17,274 nt of DNA from DATLED01 sp046597375 (GTDB lineage Bacteria > Actinomycetota > Acidimicrobiia > Acidimicrobiales > CADCTF01): NCBI GenBank assembly GCA_046597375.1, contig JBKJKM010000277.1, positions 1-17,274 on the forward strand. Reading direction: 5' to 3'. Of the stretch, positions 5,670-12,507 are shown one piece after another. A program made the position numbers and the translations under genes. Below the pieces are notes generated by a model that saw only the letters and a program-made list of their open reading frames with translations, was not told the DNA's origin and did not search any database. Every line of letters starts with the position of its first letter. Position 1 is the first letter of the stretch.

Positions 5670-7259
5670 TCAGGCGGAGACGGCTTCGGCCGTCATGCGG
5701 GCCCAGCGGTAGTCGGCCTTCCCTGAGGGCGAGCGGAGGATCTCCTCGACGACCACGACCGATCGAGGCACCTTGTAGCCGGCGAGGGTCCGCCGTGCGT
5801 GGGTTGCCAACTCGCCGAGCGATGGCGGCCGGACGGCGCCGGCTCGTAATTGGACGATGGCGGCCACCCGCTCACCCCACCGGTCGTCGGGCACGCCGAC
5901 GACGACGGCGTCGTAGACGTCGGGATGGGCCTTCAGCACCGCTTCGACCTCCTCCGGGTGCACCTTCTCGCCGCCGGTGTTGATGGACACCGAACCCCGA
6001 CCGAGGACGGTGATCGTGCCGTCGTGCTCGACGGTCGCGAGGTCGCCCGGCACCGACCACCGGACGCCATCCACCGTCGGAAAGGTCGCTGCGGTGCGGG
6101 CCTCGTCGTTGTGGTAGCCGAGGGGGATCCGACCTCGCCGCGCCAGGCGGCCGACCGCTCCCGACCCGGCGAGCACCGGACGGAGGTCGTCGTCGAGCAC
6201 CATCGTTTCCTCGCCCATCTCGAAGCGGGGACTGGATCCGGCGGTGCCCGGCGCCGCCACCATCTGGCCCTGACCACCGGTCTCCGAAGCGCCGAACCCG
6301 TCGACCACGAGGCACCCGGGAAGCCTGGCCAGGAGGGCGTGCTTGACGATCGGGGAGAGGATGGCGCCGCCGGACAGGATCACCGTCAAGCTCGTCAGGT
6401 CCCGCCGGTCGTCGTCGTCGAGTGCGTCGACGAGCGGACGTGCGAAGGCATCGCCGACGATGACGAGCCACGTGACGGCTTCCCGCTCGACGACCTCCCA
6501 CGTGCGTCGGGCGTCGAAGCCGGGATCGGTGTCGATCACGACCGTCCCCCCTCGGTACAGGGTCGACAACGCCATCCAGTGGGCACTCCCGTGCATGAAC
6601 GGCGATGCGGGAAACAATCGGGTGCGACCGCGCAGGGCCCGTGGCCCGAGCTCGGTTGGATCGGCCACCGGCGGCTGGCCGCCGCCGCCGAGGGCGGCGA
6701 AGAAGATGTCCTCGCACCGCCACACCACGCCCTTGGGCTTACCGGTCGTGCCGCCGGTGTAGAGGATGTATCGATCTTCACCGGATCGGCCCGACACCGT
6801 GGCCGGATCGAGCGGCTCGACCGCCGCCAGGGCCGCTTCGTACGACTCGCCCCGCAGCAGGGTGGAGCGCAGGCCCGGAGCGCCGGCGCGCGCGAGGTCG
6901 ACGTTCGACGCGAACGCCGGCTCGTGGACAAGGGCGACGAGGCCGGCATCGGCGAAGAGGTACCGGAGCTCGTCGGCCACATAGCGGTAGTTCACATTCA
7001 CCGGCACCGCCCGCAGCAGGAAGGCCGCCAGCATGCCCTCGAGGTACTCCGTCGAGTTCTGCAGCTGTAGGCCGATGTGGTCGCCGGGCCCAATGCCTTC
7101 GGCGGCCCATGCGGTCGCCAGACGCCGGGCCCGATCGTCGAGCTGGCGGTAGGAGAGTCGGCGTCCACCTTGGACAGCGGCCTCCCGGTCGCCTACGGCA
7201 TCGGCGACAATGGCGAAGAGGTCGTAGAGGTTGAACGACGTCGCCGTCGCCGGGTTCAC
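5670..7259 (-). CDS. AMP-forming acyl-CoA synthetase (FadD-like)
   Basis: A 529-residue ANL-superfamily enzyme that activates a carboxylic acid with ATP to an acyl-adenylate and then to acyl-CoA, releasing AMP and pyrophosphate. Visible are the P-loop-like YTGGTTGKPKG (167-177), followed by VVWRCEDIF, a segment resembling actinobacterial FadD19-type enzymes; then GASETGG, the hinge-region GDLATVEHDGTITVLGRG, NTGGEKVHPEEVE, and SPSGKADYRW with the catalytic lysine near 514. A fatty or steroid side-chain acid is plausible; the substrate is unproven. The start is the GTG at 7259, which overlaps the ppk2 stop by four bases (GTGA) and gives a normal N-terminus (FNLYDLFAIVADAVGDREAAV). The frame stays open far upstream, but that part lies inside ppk2 in another frame and is not coding. 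Confidence 0.92.
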   Translation of the reverse strand: MNPATATSFNLYDLFAIVADAVGDREAAVQGGRRLSYRQLDDRARRLATAWAAEGIGPGDHIGLQLQNSTEYLEGMLAAFLLRAVPVNVNYRYVADELRYLFADAGLVALVHEPAFASNVDLARAGAPGLRSTLLRGESYEAALAAVEPLDPATVSGRSGEDRYILYTGGTTGKPKGVVWRCEDIFFAALGGGGQPPVADPTELGPRALRGRTRLFPASPFMHGSAHWMALSTLYRGGTVVIDTDPGFDARRTWEVVEREAVTWLVIVGDAFARPLVDALDDDDRRDLTSLTVILSGGAILSPIVKHALLARLPGCLVVDGFGASETGGQGQMVAAPGTAGSSPRFEMGEETMVLDDDLRPVLAGSGAVGRLARRGRIPLGYHNDEARTAATFPTVDGVRWSVPGDLATVEHDGTITVLGRGSVSINTGGEKVHPEEVEAVLKAHPDVYDAVVVGVPDDRWGERVAAIVQLRAGAVRPPSLGELATHARRTLAGYKVPRSVVVVEEILRSPSGKADYRWARMTAEAVSA

Positions 7260-8077
7260 TCGACGACGACCCCTGTGAGGTCCTCCTCGGGCTTCGGAAA
7301 CTGCGGGTCCATCCCTCGCAACGTGTCCACGAGCACCGAGAGCACACACCAGTCCCGGTACCACTTCTTGTCCGACGGAATGACGTACCAGGGAGCGGCT
7401 TTCGTGGACGTCTTGGTGATCGCCTCCTCGAACGCCTCTTGGTACTCGCCCCAGTGCTTGCGCTCCTCGAGGTCGCCGATCCGGAACTTCCAGTTCTTGT
7501 TCGGATCCTCCAGCCGCTTGCGCAACCGGGAGGCTTGCTCGTCCTTGGAGATGTGCAGGAAGAACTTCACGATGGTGGTGCCCGACGAGGCCAGGTTGGC
7601 CTCGAAGCTGTTGATGATGGCGTAGCGCTTCGACCAGATGGCCTTTGGAACGAGGTCGTGCACGCGGACGATCAGAACGTCCTCGTAGTGCGAGCGGTTG
7701 AAGATCCCGATCTCCCCCGTGCGGGGTGTGGCCTTGTTGATCCGCCATAAGAAGTCGTGGGCGAGTTCCTCCTCCGAGGGCGCCTTGAAGGCGGCGACAC
7801 GGCAGCCTTGCGGGTTCACGCCTCCGAACACCCTGCGAATGGCGCCGTCCTTGCCGCCTGCGTCCATGGCCTGCAACACCACGAGCAAGGAGCGCCGGTT
7901 CTCGGCCCAGAGTCGTTCCTGGAGGCCGGCCAGCTCCTGATTGAGCTCGAGCGAGGCCGCTTCGGTCGTCGCCTTGTCGCCAGGTGCTCCGGTGGTGGTC
8001 GAGGTGTCGATCTTGGCGATCCTGGCGGCCGATTTCGGCTTCACCAGGAGGCGGTCGAGGGTGCCCGAACGGTCCAT
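7256..8077 (-). CDS. ppk2: Polyphosphate kinase 2 family protein (polyphosphate:nucleotide phosphotransferase)
   Basis: A 273-residue single-domain PPK2, which transfers phosphate from inorganic polyphosphate to AMP, ADP or other nucleotides. Walker A is VLQAMDAGGKDGAI (67-80, with Asp72 and Lys76), the Walker B region is IFNRSHYEDVL (125-135), and the lid region is RLRKRLEDPNKNWKF (184-198). The motifs FGGVNPQGCRVAAFKAPSEEE and DFLWR are family hallmarks. Length and sequence resemble the short PPK2 enzymes, some of which convert both AMP and ADP; which class this is needs a phylogeny. It heads a two-gene unit with an acyl-CoA synthetase whose GTG overlaps its stop. The ATG at 8077 is fixed by TACGAT six bases upstream. 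Confidence 0.92.
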   Translation of the reverse strand: MDRSGTLDRLLVKPKSAARIAKIDTSTTTGAPGDKATTEAASLELNQELAGLQERLWAENRRSLLVVLQAMDAGGKDGAIRRVFGGVNPQGCRVAAFKAPSEEELAHDFLWRINKATPRTGEIGIFNRSHYEDVLIVRVHDLVPKAIWSKRYAIINSFEANLASSGTTIVKFFLHISKDEQASRLRKRLEDPNKNWKFRIGDLEERKHWGEYQEAFEEAITKTSTKAAPWYVIPSDKKWYRDWCVLSVLVDTLRGMDPQFPKPEEDLTGVVVE

Positions 8078-8083
8078 CCGGGC

Positions 8084-8093
8084 ATCGTAGGGT
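8084..8093. promoter_or_regulatory. Overlapping divergent -10 elements, ppk2 and LCP genes
   Basis: The ten bases ATCGTAGGGT read ANNNTANNNT. On the minus strand TACGAT (8089-8084) is six bases from the ppk2 ATG (8077). On the plus strand TAGGGT (8088-8093) is seven bases from the LCP ATG (8101). The two hexamers share the central TA, so both genes, whose start codons are 23 bp apart, would be served by one melted region with leaderless transcripts. Confidence 0.55.
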
Positions 8094-8100
8094 GGACCAG

Positions 8101-9321
8101 ATGACGGCCCGCACGATCCGACCCCGGGTCGCTGCGGCCAGTGCGCTCGTTGCCGTTGCCGTCACCGTGGGGGTGCTCGCCGTCTTGTTGCGGGGTCCGT
8201 CCGACCCGACGGTCATCGTCGGGTACACGGGCAGCACGCTTTCATCGCCACCCACCGAGCCGGCGACGGTATTGGCGCCCGAGCCTCCCTCGACATTGCC
8301 GGCGCCTGACCTCGGCCGACCGCCACTGCGCGAGCCGGGCCCGGCCGTGGGGCTCAAGGTGGCCAACGGGCTGCCTTTCGCGCCGGCCATCGACTTCCAG
8401 AGCGACATCGCCGTCCCCGATGCGCTGGTGTTCATCCTCGTCCTCGGCTCCGACGCCCGGCCCAACGAGGATCTCCTGTCGACGCGTGCCGACAGCATTC
8501 ACTTGTTGGCGCTGAACCCGATGACGATGCAGGGCACCATCGTCGGGTTCCCGCGCGACAGCTACGTGCAGTTCCCCCGTGGCGGGCGAGGAAAGATCAA
8601 TGACGCGCTGGCGCGCGGTGGGCCCGCCTACGTGGCCGAGACGGTGCGCCTCCTCACGGGCCTGCCCATCGATTACTACGTGCTCACAGGGTTCGTGGGG
8701 TTCCAGCGCCTGGTCGACGAGGTCGGCGGTGTCGACGTGCTCGTCGATCGCCGGATGAACGACCGCTTCTCCGGAGCGCGCTTCGAAAAGGGGTGGCACC
8801 ACTTCGTCGGCGGCGAGGCGCTCGCCTACTCCCGCAATCGCAACGACGTGGCCAACGGCGACTTCAGCCGCTCCGAGCATCAGGGTCAGCTCCTCCTCGC
8901 CGGCCTCGGCAAGCTGCGCAGTTCCGTCGCCGACGACGTCGGGCTGTTCGACTATCTCCGAGTGCTCCGGTCGACCACCCGACTCGACGTTCCGATCGAT
9001 CACCTACCGAAGCTCGCCGCCCTCGCCCGTAGCCTCGAGCCCGAGCGCATCACCAACGTCGTGCTGCCCGGTCGGGTCGGCTATGCCGGCTCGGCGTCCG
9101 TCGTCTACCTGACCCAGGATGCACCGCGCCTCTTCGCCGATCTGCGCGACGACGCGGTCATCGGTGCGACCTCACCGCGGCCCAATTCCCCGCCCAGCAC
9201 CTCGGCGCCGACGACGATCTCGACGTCGACCACCACCTCGACCGTGGCGCCCTCGACCACGGCACCACCGGAGACCACGACGACCACCGCGCTCGGCGGT
9301 GGTCTGCTGTCGGGCGAGTGA
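8101..9321 (+). CDS. LytR-CpsA-Psr (LCP) family cell-wall polymer ligase
   Basis: A 406-residue membrane-anchored LCP protein; this family transfers lipid-linked glycopolymers to peptidoglycan outside the membrane (arabinogalactan or teichoic-acid-like polymers in Actinobacteria). A basic N-terminus (TARTIRPR) precedes one transmembrane helix at 11-30, then a Pro/Thr/Ser-rich linker to about residue 100. The LCP domain shows LVLGSDARP (113-121), TRADSIHLLALNP (128-140), GFPRDSYV (149-156), KINDALARGG (165-174), and ALAYSRNRNDVANGDFSRSE (240-259). Where many members read RxxRQ, this one has RSEHQ. The last 45 residues are a Thr/Pro/Ser tail. The ATG at 8101 is chosen because it has a -10 seven bases upstream and starts just before the TM anchor; upstream in-frame codons lie in ppk2. 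Confidence 0.92.
   Translation: MTARTIRPRVAAASALVAVAVTVGVLAVLLRGPSDPTVIVGYTGSTLSSPPTEPATVLAPEPPSTLPAPDLGRPPLREPGPAVGLKVANGLPFAPAIDFQSDIAVPDALVFILVLGSDARPNEDLLSTRADSIHLLALNPMTMQGTIVGFPRDSYVQFPRGGRGKINDALARGGPAYVAETVRLLTGLPIDYYVLTGFVGFQRLVDEVGGVDVLVDRRMNDRFSGARFEKGWHHFVGGEALAYSRNRNDVANGDFSRSEHQGQLLLAGLGKLRSSVADDVGLFDYLRVLRSTTRLDVPIDHLPKLAALARSLEPERITNVVLPGRVGYAGSASVVYLTQDAPRLFADLRDDAVIGATSPRPNSPPSTSAPTTISTSTTTSTVAPSTTAPPETTTTTALGGGLLSGE
9184..9290 (+). repeat. Low-complexity Thr/Ser/Pro coding tract (LCP tail)
   Basis: The 3' part of the LCP gene is built from repeated ACC/ACG/TCG/CCG codons encoding roughly residues 362-397, almost entirely Thr, Ser, Pro and Ala. It is a likely extracellular disordered tail, a candidate for O-glycosylation, and is prone to replication slippage. 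Confidence 0.6.
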
Positions 9322-9324
9322 GCC

Positions 9325-9669
9325 CTACCGAAACCAGATCTTCTGGTAGTCGCGGCTCATCGGGTGCAACAACAGGGCGAGCTGAGCGACGGCGAACATG
9401 AGACCGAGAACGTTGCCGAGGCCGCTCAGGAGGAGCAACGCGAGAGCGAGCCCGGAAACGGCAACGCCGAGGTAGTAGCCCCACTTGCGGTCGTTGGCGA
9501 TACCGAATCCGGCCGCCGCAGAGCCCGCGGCGATGAGCAGGCCGAGCAGGGAGAGGCGGCCACCGAGCAGGATGTTCAAGGCGCCGAAGAAGGCGTCGAA
9601 GTAGAGCAGGTAGGTCGCGAACAACAGCGTTTGGGGATGCGACTTGTTGGTCCAGCGTTGCGTCTCCAC
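9325..9669 (-). CDS. Small four-helix integral membrane protein, downstream of rlmN
   Basis: A 114-residue protein of unknown function starting with GTG at 9669, four bases after the rlmN stop, so it is probably co-transcribed and translated by reinitiation. Hydrophobic helices lie at about 14-36 (TLLFATYLLYFDAFFGALNIL), 39-58, 64-84 and 86-103. The short N-terminal segment METQRWTNKSHPQ and the C-terminal end HPMSRDYQKIWFR are polar and basic, placing both ends probably in the cytoplasm. No catalytic motif is visible. Its 3' end is only three bases from the stop of the convergent LCP gene. I see no functional link with RlmN beyond position. Confidence 0.8.
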   Translation of the reverse strand: METQRWTNKSHPQTLLFATYLLYFDAFFGALNILLGGRLSLLGLLIAAGSAAAGFGIANDRKWGYYLGVAVSGLALALLLLSGLGNVLGLMFAVAQLALLLHPMSRDYQKIWFR

Positions 9670-9673
9670 CCGG

Positions 9674-10750
9674 TCAGTCTGCCAGTCGCCGGATCACTAC
9701 TGGGGTCCCCCCGTCACGGGATGGGCTCTCAGCCGTGGCCCGGAGCTGGCCGCAGGCGGCATCTATCGACGTTCCCCGGTTCTGGCGGACGGTGGCGTTG
9801 ACGCCCAGGTCGACGAGCCGATCGCGAAAGGCGCGCACCCCTCCTGCCGGCGTTCCGAGCACCGCGTAGCCGGGGGTCGGGTTGAGAGGGATGAGGTTGA
9901 CGTGAGCGGCGAGTGGTCGCACGAAGCGGGCCAGTTCGGCGGCATCGACGGGCCGGTCGTTGGTGCCATGGATCAGCGCCCACTCGAACGAAAGACGCCG
10001 GCCCTTCGCCGCCACGTAGTCCGCGCAGGCTGCACCGAGCGCGGCGAGCGGGTAGCGGCGGTTGATCGGCACGAGTTCGTTGCGCAGCGTGTCGTTGGCG
10101 GCGTGGAGGGAGACGGCGAGGTTGACCGGGAGGGTCTCGGTGGACAGCCGTCGGATGCCGGGAATGATGCCGACGGTGGAGATGGTGAGGTGGCGGGCCG
10201 ACAGGCCGAGGTCATGGTGGAGACGCTCGACCGAGGTCCACACGGCGTTGTAGTTGGCCATCGGTTCGCCCATGCCCATGAACACCACGTTGGACAGGCG
10301 CCGATCGGAAGCCGCCGCCGTCGCACGGGCTCGCACCACCTGCTCGACGATCTCCCCAGCCGTCAAGTGCCGGTCGAACCCGGCCTGGCCGGTGGCGCAG
10401 AAGCCGCACCCCATGGCGCAGCCCGCTTGGGAGGAGATGCAGACCGTCGAACGACCGGGGTAGTGCATCAGCACGGTCTCGACCTGCCGACCGTCGACCA
10501 TCGTCCACAGCCACTTCACCGTGTCACCTCCCTCGCTCACGGACTCGTGAGCGACCTCGAGGGCAGGTGCGAGACGAGCGTCGGCGGCGAGCGTGGCCCG
10601 CAGGTTCTTCGGCAACGTGGTCAGGTCACCCGGGGCCACGCCTCGGGCGTACAGGCCGTCCCACACCTGGTCGGTGCGGTAGCGAGGCTGACCGTGTCCG
10701 GCGAGAACGAGACCGAGCTCATCGCGCGTCAGGTCGTAACGGCTCGCCAT
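9674..10750 (-). CDS. rlmN: 23S rRNA (A2503-C2)/tRNA (A37-C2) methyltransferase RlmN
   Basis: A 358-residue radical-SAM methyltransferase that methylates C2 of A2503 in 23S rRNA, and of A37 in some tRNAs. The [4Fe-4S]/SAM motif is CAMGCGFC (Cys111, 115, 118). The two mechanistic cysteines are present: Cys104 in STVCISSQ and Cys333 in IDAACGQL, the resolving and methyl-carrier positions of the family. GMGEPMANY, STVGIIPGIRRL, SLHAANDTLRNELVPIN and QNRGTSIDAACGQL are all RlmN hallmarks. The ATG at 10750 gives the usual length; the frame is open further upstream but enters the divergent VIT gene region. TACGCT lies six bases before the ATG. The intervening GGAGGG is too close to the ATG to serve as a normal ribosome-binding site. 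Confidence 0.96.
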   Translation of the reverse strand: MASRYDLTRDELGLVLAGHGQPRYRTDQVWDGLYARGVAPGDLTTLPKNLRATLAADARLAPALEVAHESVSEGGDTVKWLWTMVDGRQVETVLMHYPGRSTVCISSQAGCAMGCGFCATGQAGFDRHLTAGEIVEQVVRARATAAASDRRLSNVVFMGMGEPMANYNAVWTSVERLHHDLGLSARHLTISTVGIIPGIRRLSTETLPVNLAVSLHAANDTLRNELVPINRRYPLAALGAACADYVAAKGRRLSFEWALIHGTNDRPVDAAELARFVRPLAAHVNLIPLNPTPGYAVLGTPAGGVRAFRDRLVDLGVNATVRQNRGTSIDAACGQLRATAESPSRDGGTPVVIRRLAD

Positions 10751-10756
10751 CCCTCC

Positions 10757-10762
10757 AGCGTA
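10757..10762 (-). promoter_or_regulatory. Predicted -10 element, rlmN unit
   Basis: TACGCT on the minus strand (10762-10757), then GGAGGG, then ATG at 10750. The six-base spacing predicts transcription starting at or next to the A of the ATG. Confidence 0.5.
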
Positions 10763-10813
10763 AGGGGGTCCGAACAAATGGGTTTCTGTTCTGGATACGT
10801 GCCGCACCCTCGG

Positions 10814-10819
10814 TAGCGT
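10814..10819 (+). promoter_or_regulatory. Predicted -10 element, VIT transporter gene
   Basis: TAGCGT (10814-10819), six bases TGGGCG, then ATG at 10826. Predicts a leaderless mRNA. No iron-box palindrome is evident in the 75-bp divergent gap to rlmN. Confidence 0.5.
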
Positions 10820-10825
10820 TGGGCG

Positions 10826-11566
10826 ATGGCCGTCCGAGAGAACGCACACTCCGCACATGCGGGCACCGGGGGCACCGAGCACCACCACCGCAACATCCAA
10901 GGGGGCGCGGCGCGCGCCGCCGTGTTCGGGGTGAGCGACGGTCTGGTGTCGAACCTCGCCCTCGTGCTCGGGATGGCCGGTGCCGGACCGGCGCCGAGCG
11001 TGGTGCGCCTGGCGGGCCTGGTCGGCCTCGTCGGCGGTGCCTTCTCGATGGCGGCCGGCGAGTACGTGTCGATGAAGGCGCAGTCCGAGCTGTTGCAGCG
11101 GGAGCTCGACCTGGAGCGCGTGGAGATCGCCCACCGGCCCGAGAACGAGCGGCGAGAGCTGGCGCAGATCTACAAGAGCCGCGGCGTGGCGGCCGACGTG
11201 GCCGACCGCCTGGCCACCGAAATGATGTCCGATCCCGAGCTGGCGCTCGAGACCCACGCTCGCGAGGAGCTCGGCATCGATCCCGACGATCTCGGCGCGC
11301 CGGTGCAGGCGGCGGTGACATCGTTCGGGGCCTTCGCCGTCGGCGCCGTGGTGCCGGTGCTGCCGTGGTTCTTCGGTGGTGGTGGAGCGGCGGTGCTGGC
11401 CTCGATCGTGCTGGGGATCGCGGCCGCCCTCGTGATCGGTGTGTTGCTGGCCCGGTTCACCGAGCGGCCAGTCGTGCCGTCCGCACTCCGACAGCTCGTG
11501 ATCGCCGCCCTGGCCGCCGGTGTCCCTTACGCCATCGGCAACTTCGTGGGCGTGGCCGTCACTTAG
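10826..11566 (+). CDS. VIT1/CCC1-family Fe2+/Mn2+ transporter
   Basis: A 246-residue membrane protein of the VIT1/CCC1 family, which exports or sequesters ferrous iron or manganese. TM1 lies at about 30-52 (AAVFGVSDGLVSNLALVLGM) and TM2 at 61-83 (LAGLVGLVGGAFSMAAGEYVSM), both carrying the family's GVSDGL and SMAAGEYVS signatures. A cytoplasmic metal-binding helical hairpin follows at 85-155, rich in glutamates (RELDLERVE, ENERRELAQIY, THAREELG). TM3-TM5 occupy 160-184, 187-210 and 222-244. The N-terminus is unusual in carrying His8, His11 and His19-21 ahead of the first helix. The stop overlaps that of the convergent mshD by two bases. Fe versus Mn preference cannot be read from sequence. Confidence 0.92.
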   Translation: MAVRENAHSAHAGTGGTEHHHRNIQGGAARAAVFGVSDGLVSNLALVLGMAGAGPAPSVVRLAGLVGLVGGAFSMAAGEYVSMKAQSELLQRELDLERVEIAHRPENERRELAQIYKSRGVAADVADRLATEMMSDPELALETHAREELGIDPDDLGAPVQAAVTSFGAFAVGAVVPVLPWFFGGGGAAVLASIVLGIAAALVIGVLLARFTERPVVPSALRQLVIAALAAGVPYAIGNFVGVAVT

Positions 11567-12480
11567 GCAGGAGCGGCGGGAATGTCACCGGTGTAGGCGC
11601 GGTCGACGTGATCGATCTCGAACCCCAGCTTCCGGTACAGCTGCACGGCGGCGAAGTTGTCGGCGTCCACGTAGAGCATTCCGGTACGCAACCCGGCCCG
11701 GTACAGGTGGTCGAGACCGGCCAGCACGAGGGCGCGTCCGAGGCCATGCCCGTGAAAGTCCGGGTCGACGGCGATCACGTAGATCTCGCCCAAGGGGGGC
11801 CGATGGTCGGCGTGCACCTTGGTCCAGCAGAAGCCGGCCAGGCGGCCGTCTCGCTCGTGGAGCAGGAACCCGCCCGGATCGAACCAGCTCTCGTCCTCGC
11901 GCTCCTTGAGCGTCGCCAGTTCGAAGCCACCCTGCTCGGGATGCCAGGCGAAGGCCCGATTGTTGACGGCGAGCCACGCCTCCTCGTCCCGCCCGGGCAC
12001 GAAGGGTCGGAGGTCGAGCGACCAGACCTCCTCGATCGGGAGGGCCCGCTGCATCTGGAGCAGGTCGCGTCCACGGTCGAGGCCGGCGGCGGCGGCGATC
12101 TCGTCGTGCAAGGCCGTGGGCTTCGGCACCCAGAGGTGCACATGCCCGCCACCTTCCGACCGCACGACGTCGACGGCCGACTGAAGGAGATCGGTCCCGA
12201 TGACCCGCCCGTCGTCGTTGCGATGGTGGGGGTCGATGACGTACTCGAGGGCCCAACTGAGCGGTCCCCGGGTCAGCTGGGCGTAGCCCACGGGGTGGTC
12301 GTGACCCGGCTCCCACGCCACGAGCCCGGCGAATCCACGGCGACCACCGTGCACGAGGTCGAGCCACTGGTGCTCCCCCAACGGTGCGTGCCCGTCGGCC
12401 TCGGTCGCTACGTCGAGGAGCGACTGAACGGCGGCGATGTCGTCGGCGTGCATCTGCCGCTTGACCTCGAGGTGGTGCAC
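11563..12480 (-). CDS. mshD: Mycothiol synthase MshD (cysteinyl-GlcN-Ins N-acetyltransferase)
   Basis: A 305-residue tandem GNAT protein catalysing the last step of mycothiol synthesis, acetylation of Cys-GlcN-Ins with acetyl-CoA. The N-terminal GNAT domain (about 1-135) has a degenerate CoA loop (VIDPHHRNDDGRVIGTDLL). The C-terminal domain holds the clear motif IYVIAVDPDFHGHGLGRAL. VNNRAFAWHPEQGG, WFDPGGFLL and GFCWTKVHADH closely resemble segments I recall from the mycobacterial enzyme. The C-terminus has LYVDADNFAAVQLYRKLGF. The start is uncertain: GTG at 12480 has TACTGT eight bases upstream; an in-frame GTG at 12504 and ATG at 12453 are alternatives. It converges on the VIT gene with overlapping stops and diverges from nth with a 27-bp gap. 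Confidence 0.92.
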   Translation of the reverse strand: MHHLEVKRQMHADDIAAVQSLLDVATEADGHAPLGEHQWLDLVHGGRRGFAGLVAWEPGHDHPVGYAQLTRGPLSWALEYVIDPHHRNDDGRVIGTDLLQSAVDVVRSEGGGHVHLWVPKPTALHDEIAAAAGLDRGRDLLQMQRALPIEEVWSLDLRPFVPGRDEEAWLAVNNRAFAWHPEQGGFELATLKEREDESWFDPGGFLLHERDGRLAGFCWTKVHADHRPPLGEIYVIAVDPDFHGHGLGRALVLAGLDHLYRAGLRTGMLYVDADNFAAVQLYRKLGFEIDHVDRAYTGDIPAAPA

Positions 12481-12488
12481 GGGGCGGA

Positions 12489-12498
12489 ACAGTAACCT
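12489..12498. promoter_or_regulatory. Overlapping divergent -10 elements, mshD and nth
   Basis: ACAGTAACCT again reads ANNNTANNNT. Minus-strand TACTGT (12494-12489) is eight bases from the mshD GTG (12480). Plus-strand TAACCT (12493-12498) is nine bases from the nth GTG (12508). The hexamers share the central TA. Spacings imply leaders of zero to three bases. Confidence 0.42.
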
Positions 12499-12507
12499 CC
12501 GCACCTC

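Noticed and set aside
5679..5694. Hairpin GACGGC-TTCG-GCCGTC as a terminator.
   Set aside because: It lies inside the last codons of the acyl-CoA synthetase, has no T-tract, and such short GC stems are common at this base composition.
7984..8100. Earlier ATG for the LCP protein.
   Set aside because: The extra 39 residues lie in ppk2 antisense and would put a Trp/Arg-rich segment before the TM anchor; the ATG at 8101 has its own -10.
7260..8498. Minus-strand frame open from 8498 through the acyl-CoA synthetase, suggesting a 942-residue fusion.
   Set aside because: The upstream 413 codons lie within ppk2 and the LCP gene in other frames and translate to Arg/Gly/Pro-rich sequence without domains. 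The GTG at 7259 with GTGA coupling gives a normal protein.
10751..11257. N-terminal extension of rlmN into the VIT gene.
   Set aside because: The VIT gene is clear on the plus strand, and the ATG at 10750 gives the normal RlmN length with a -10 signature upstream.
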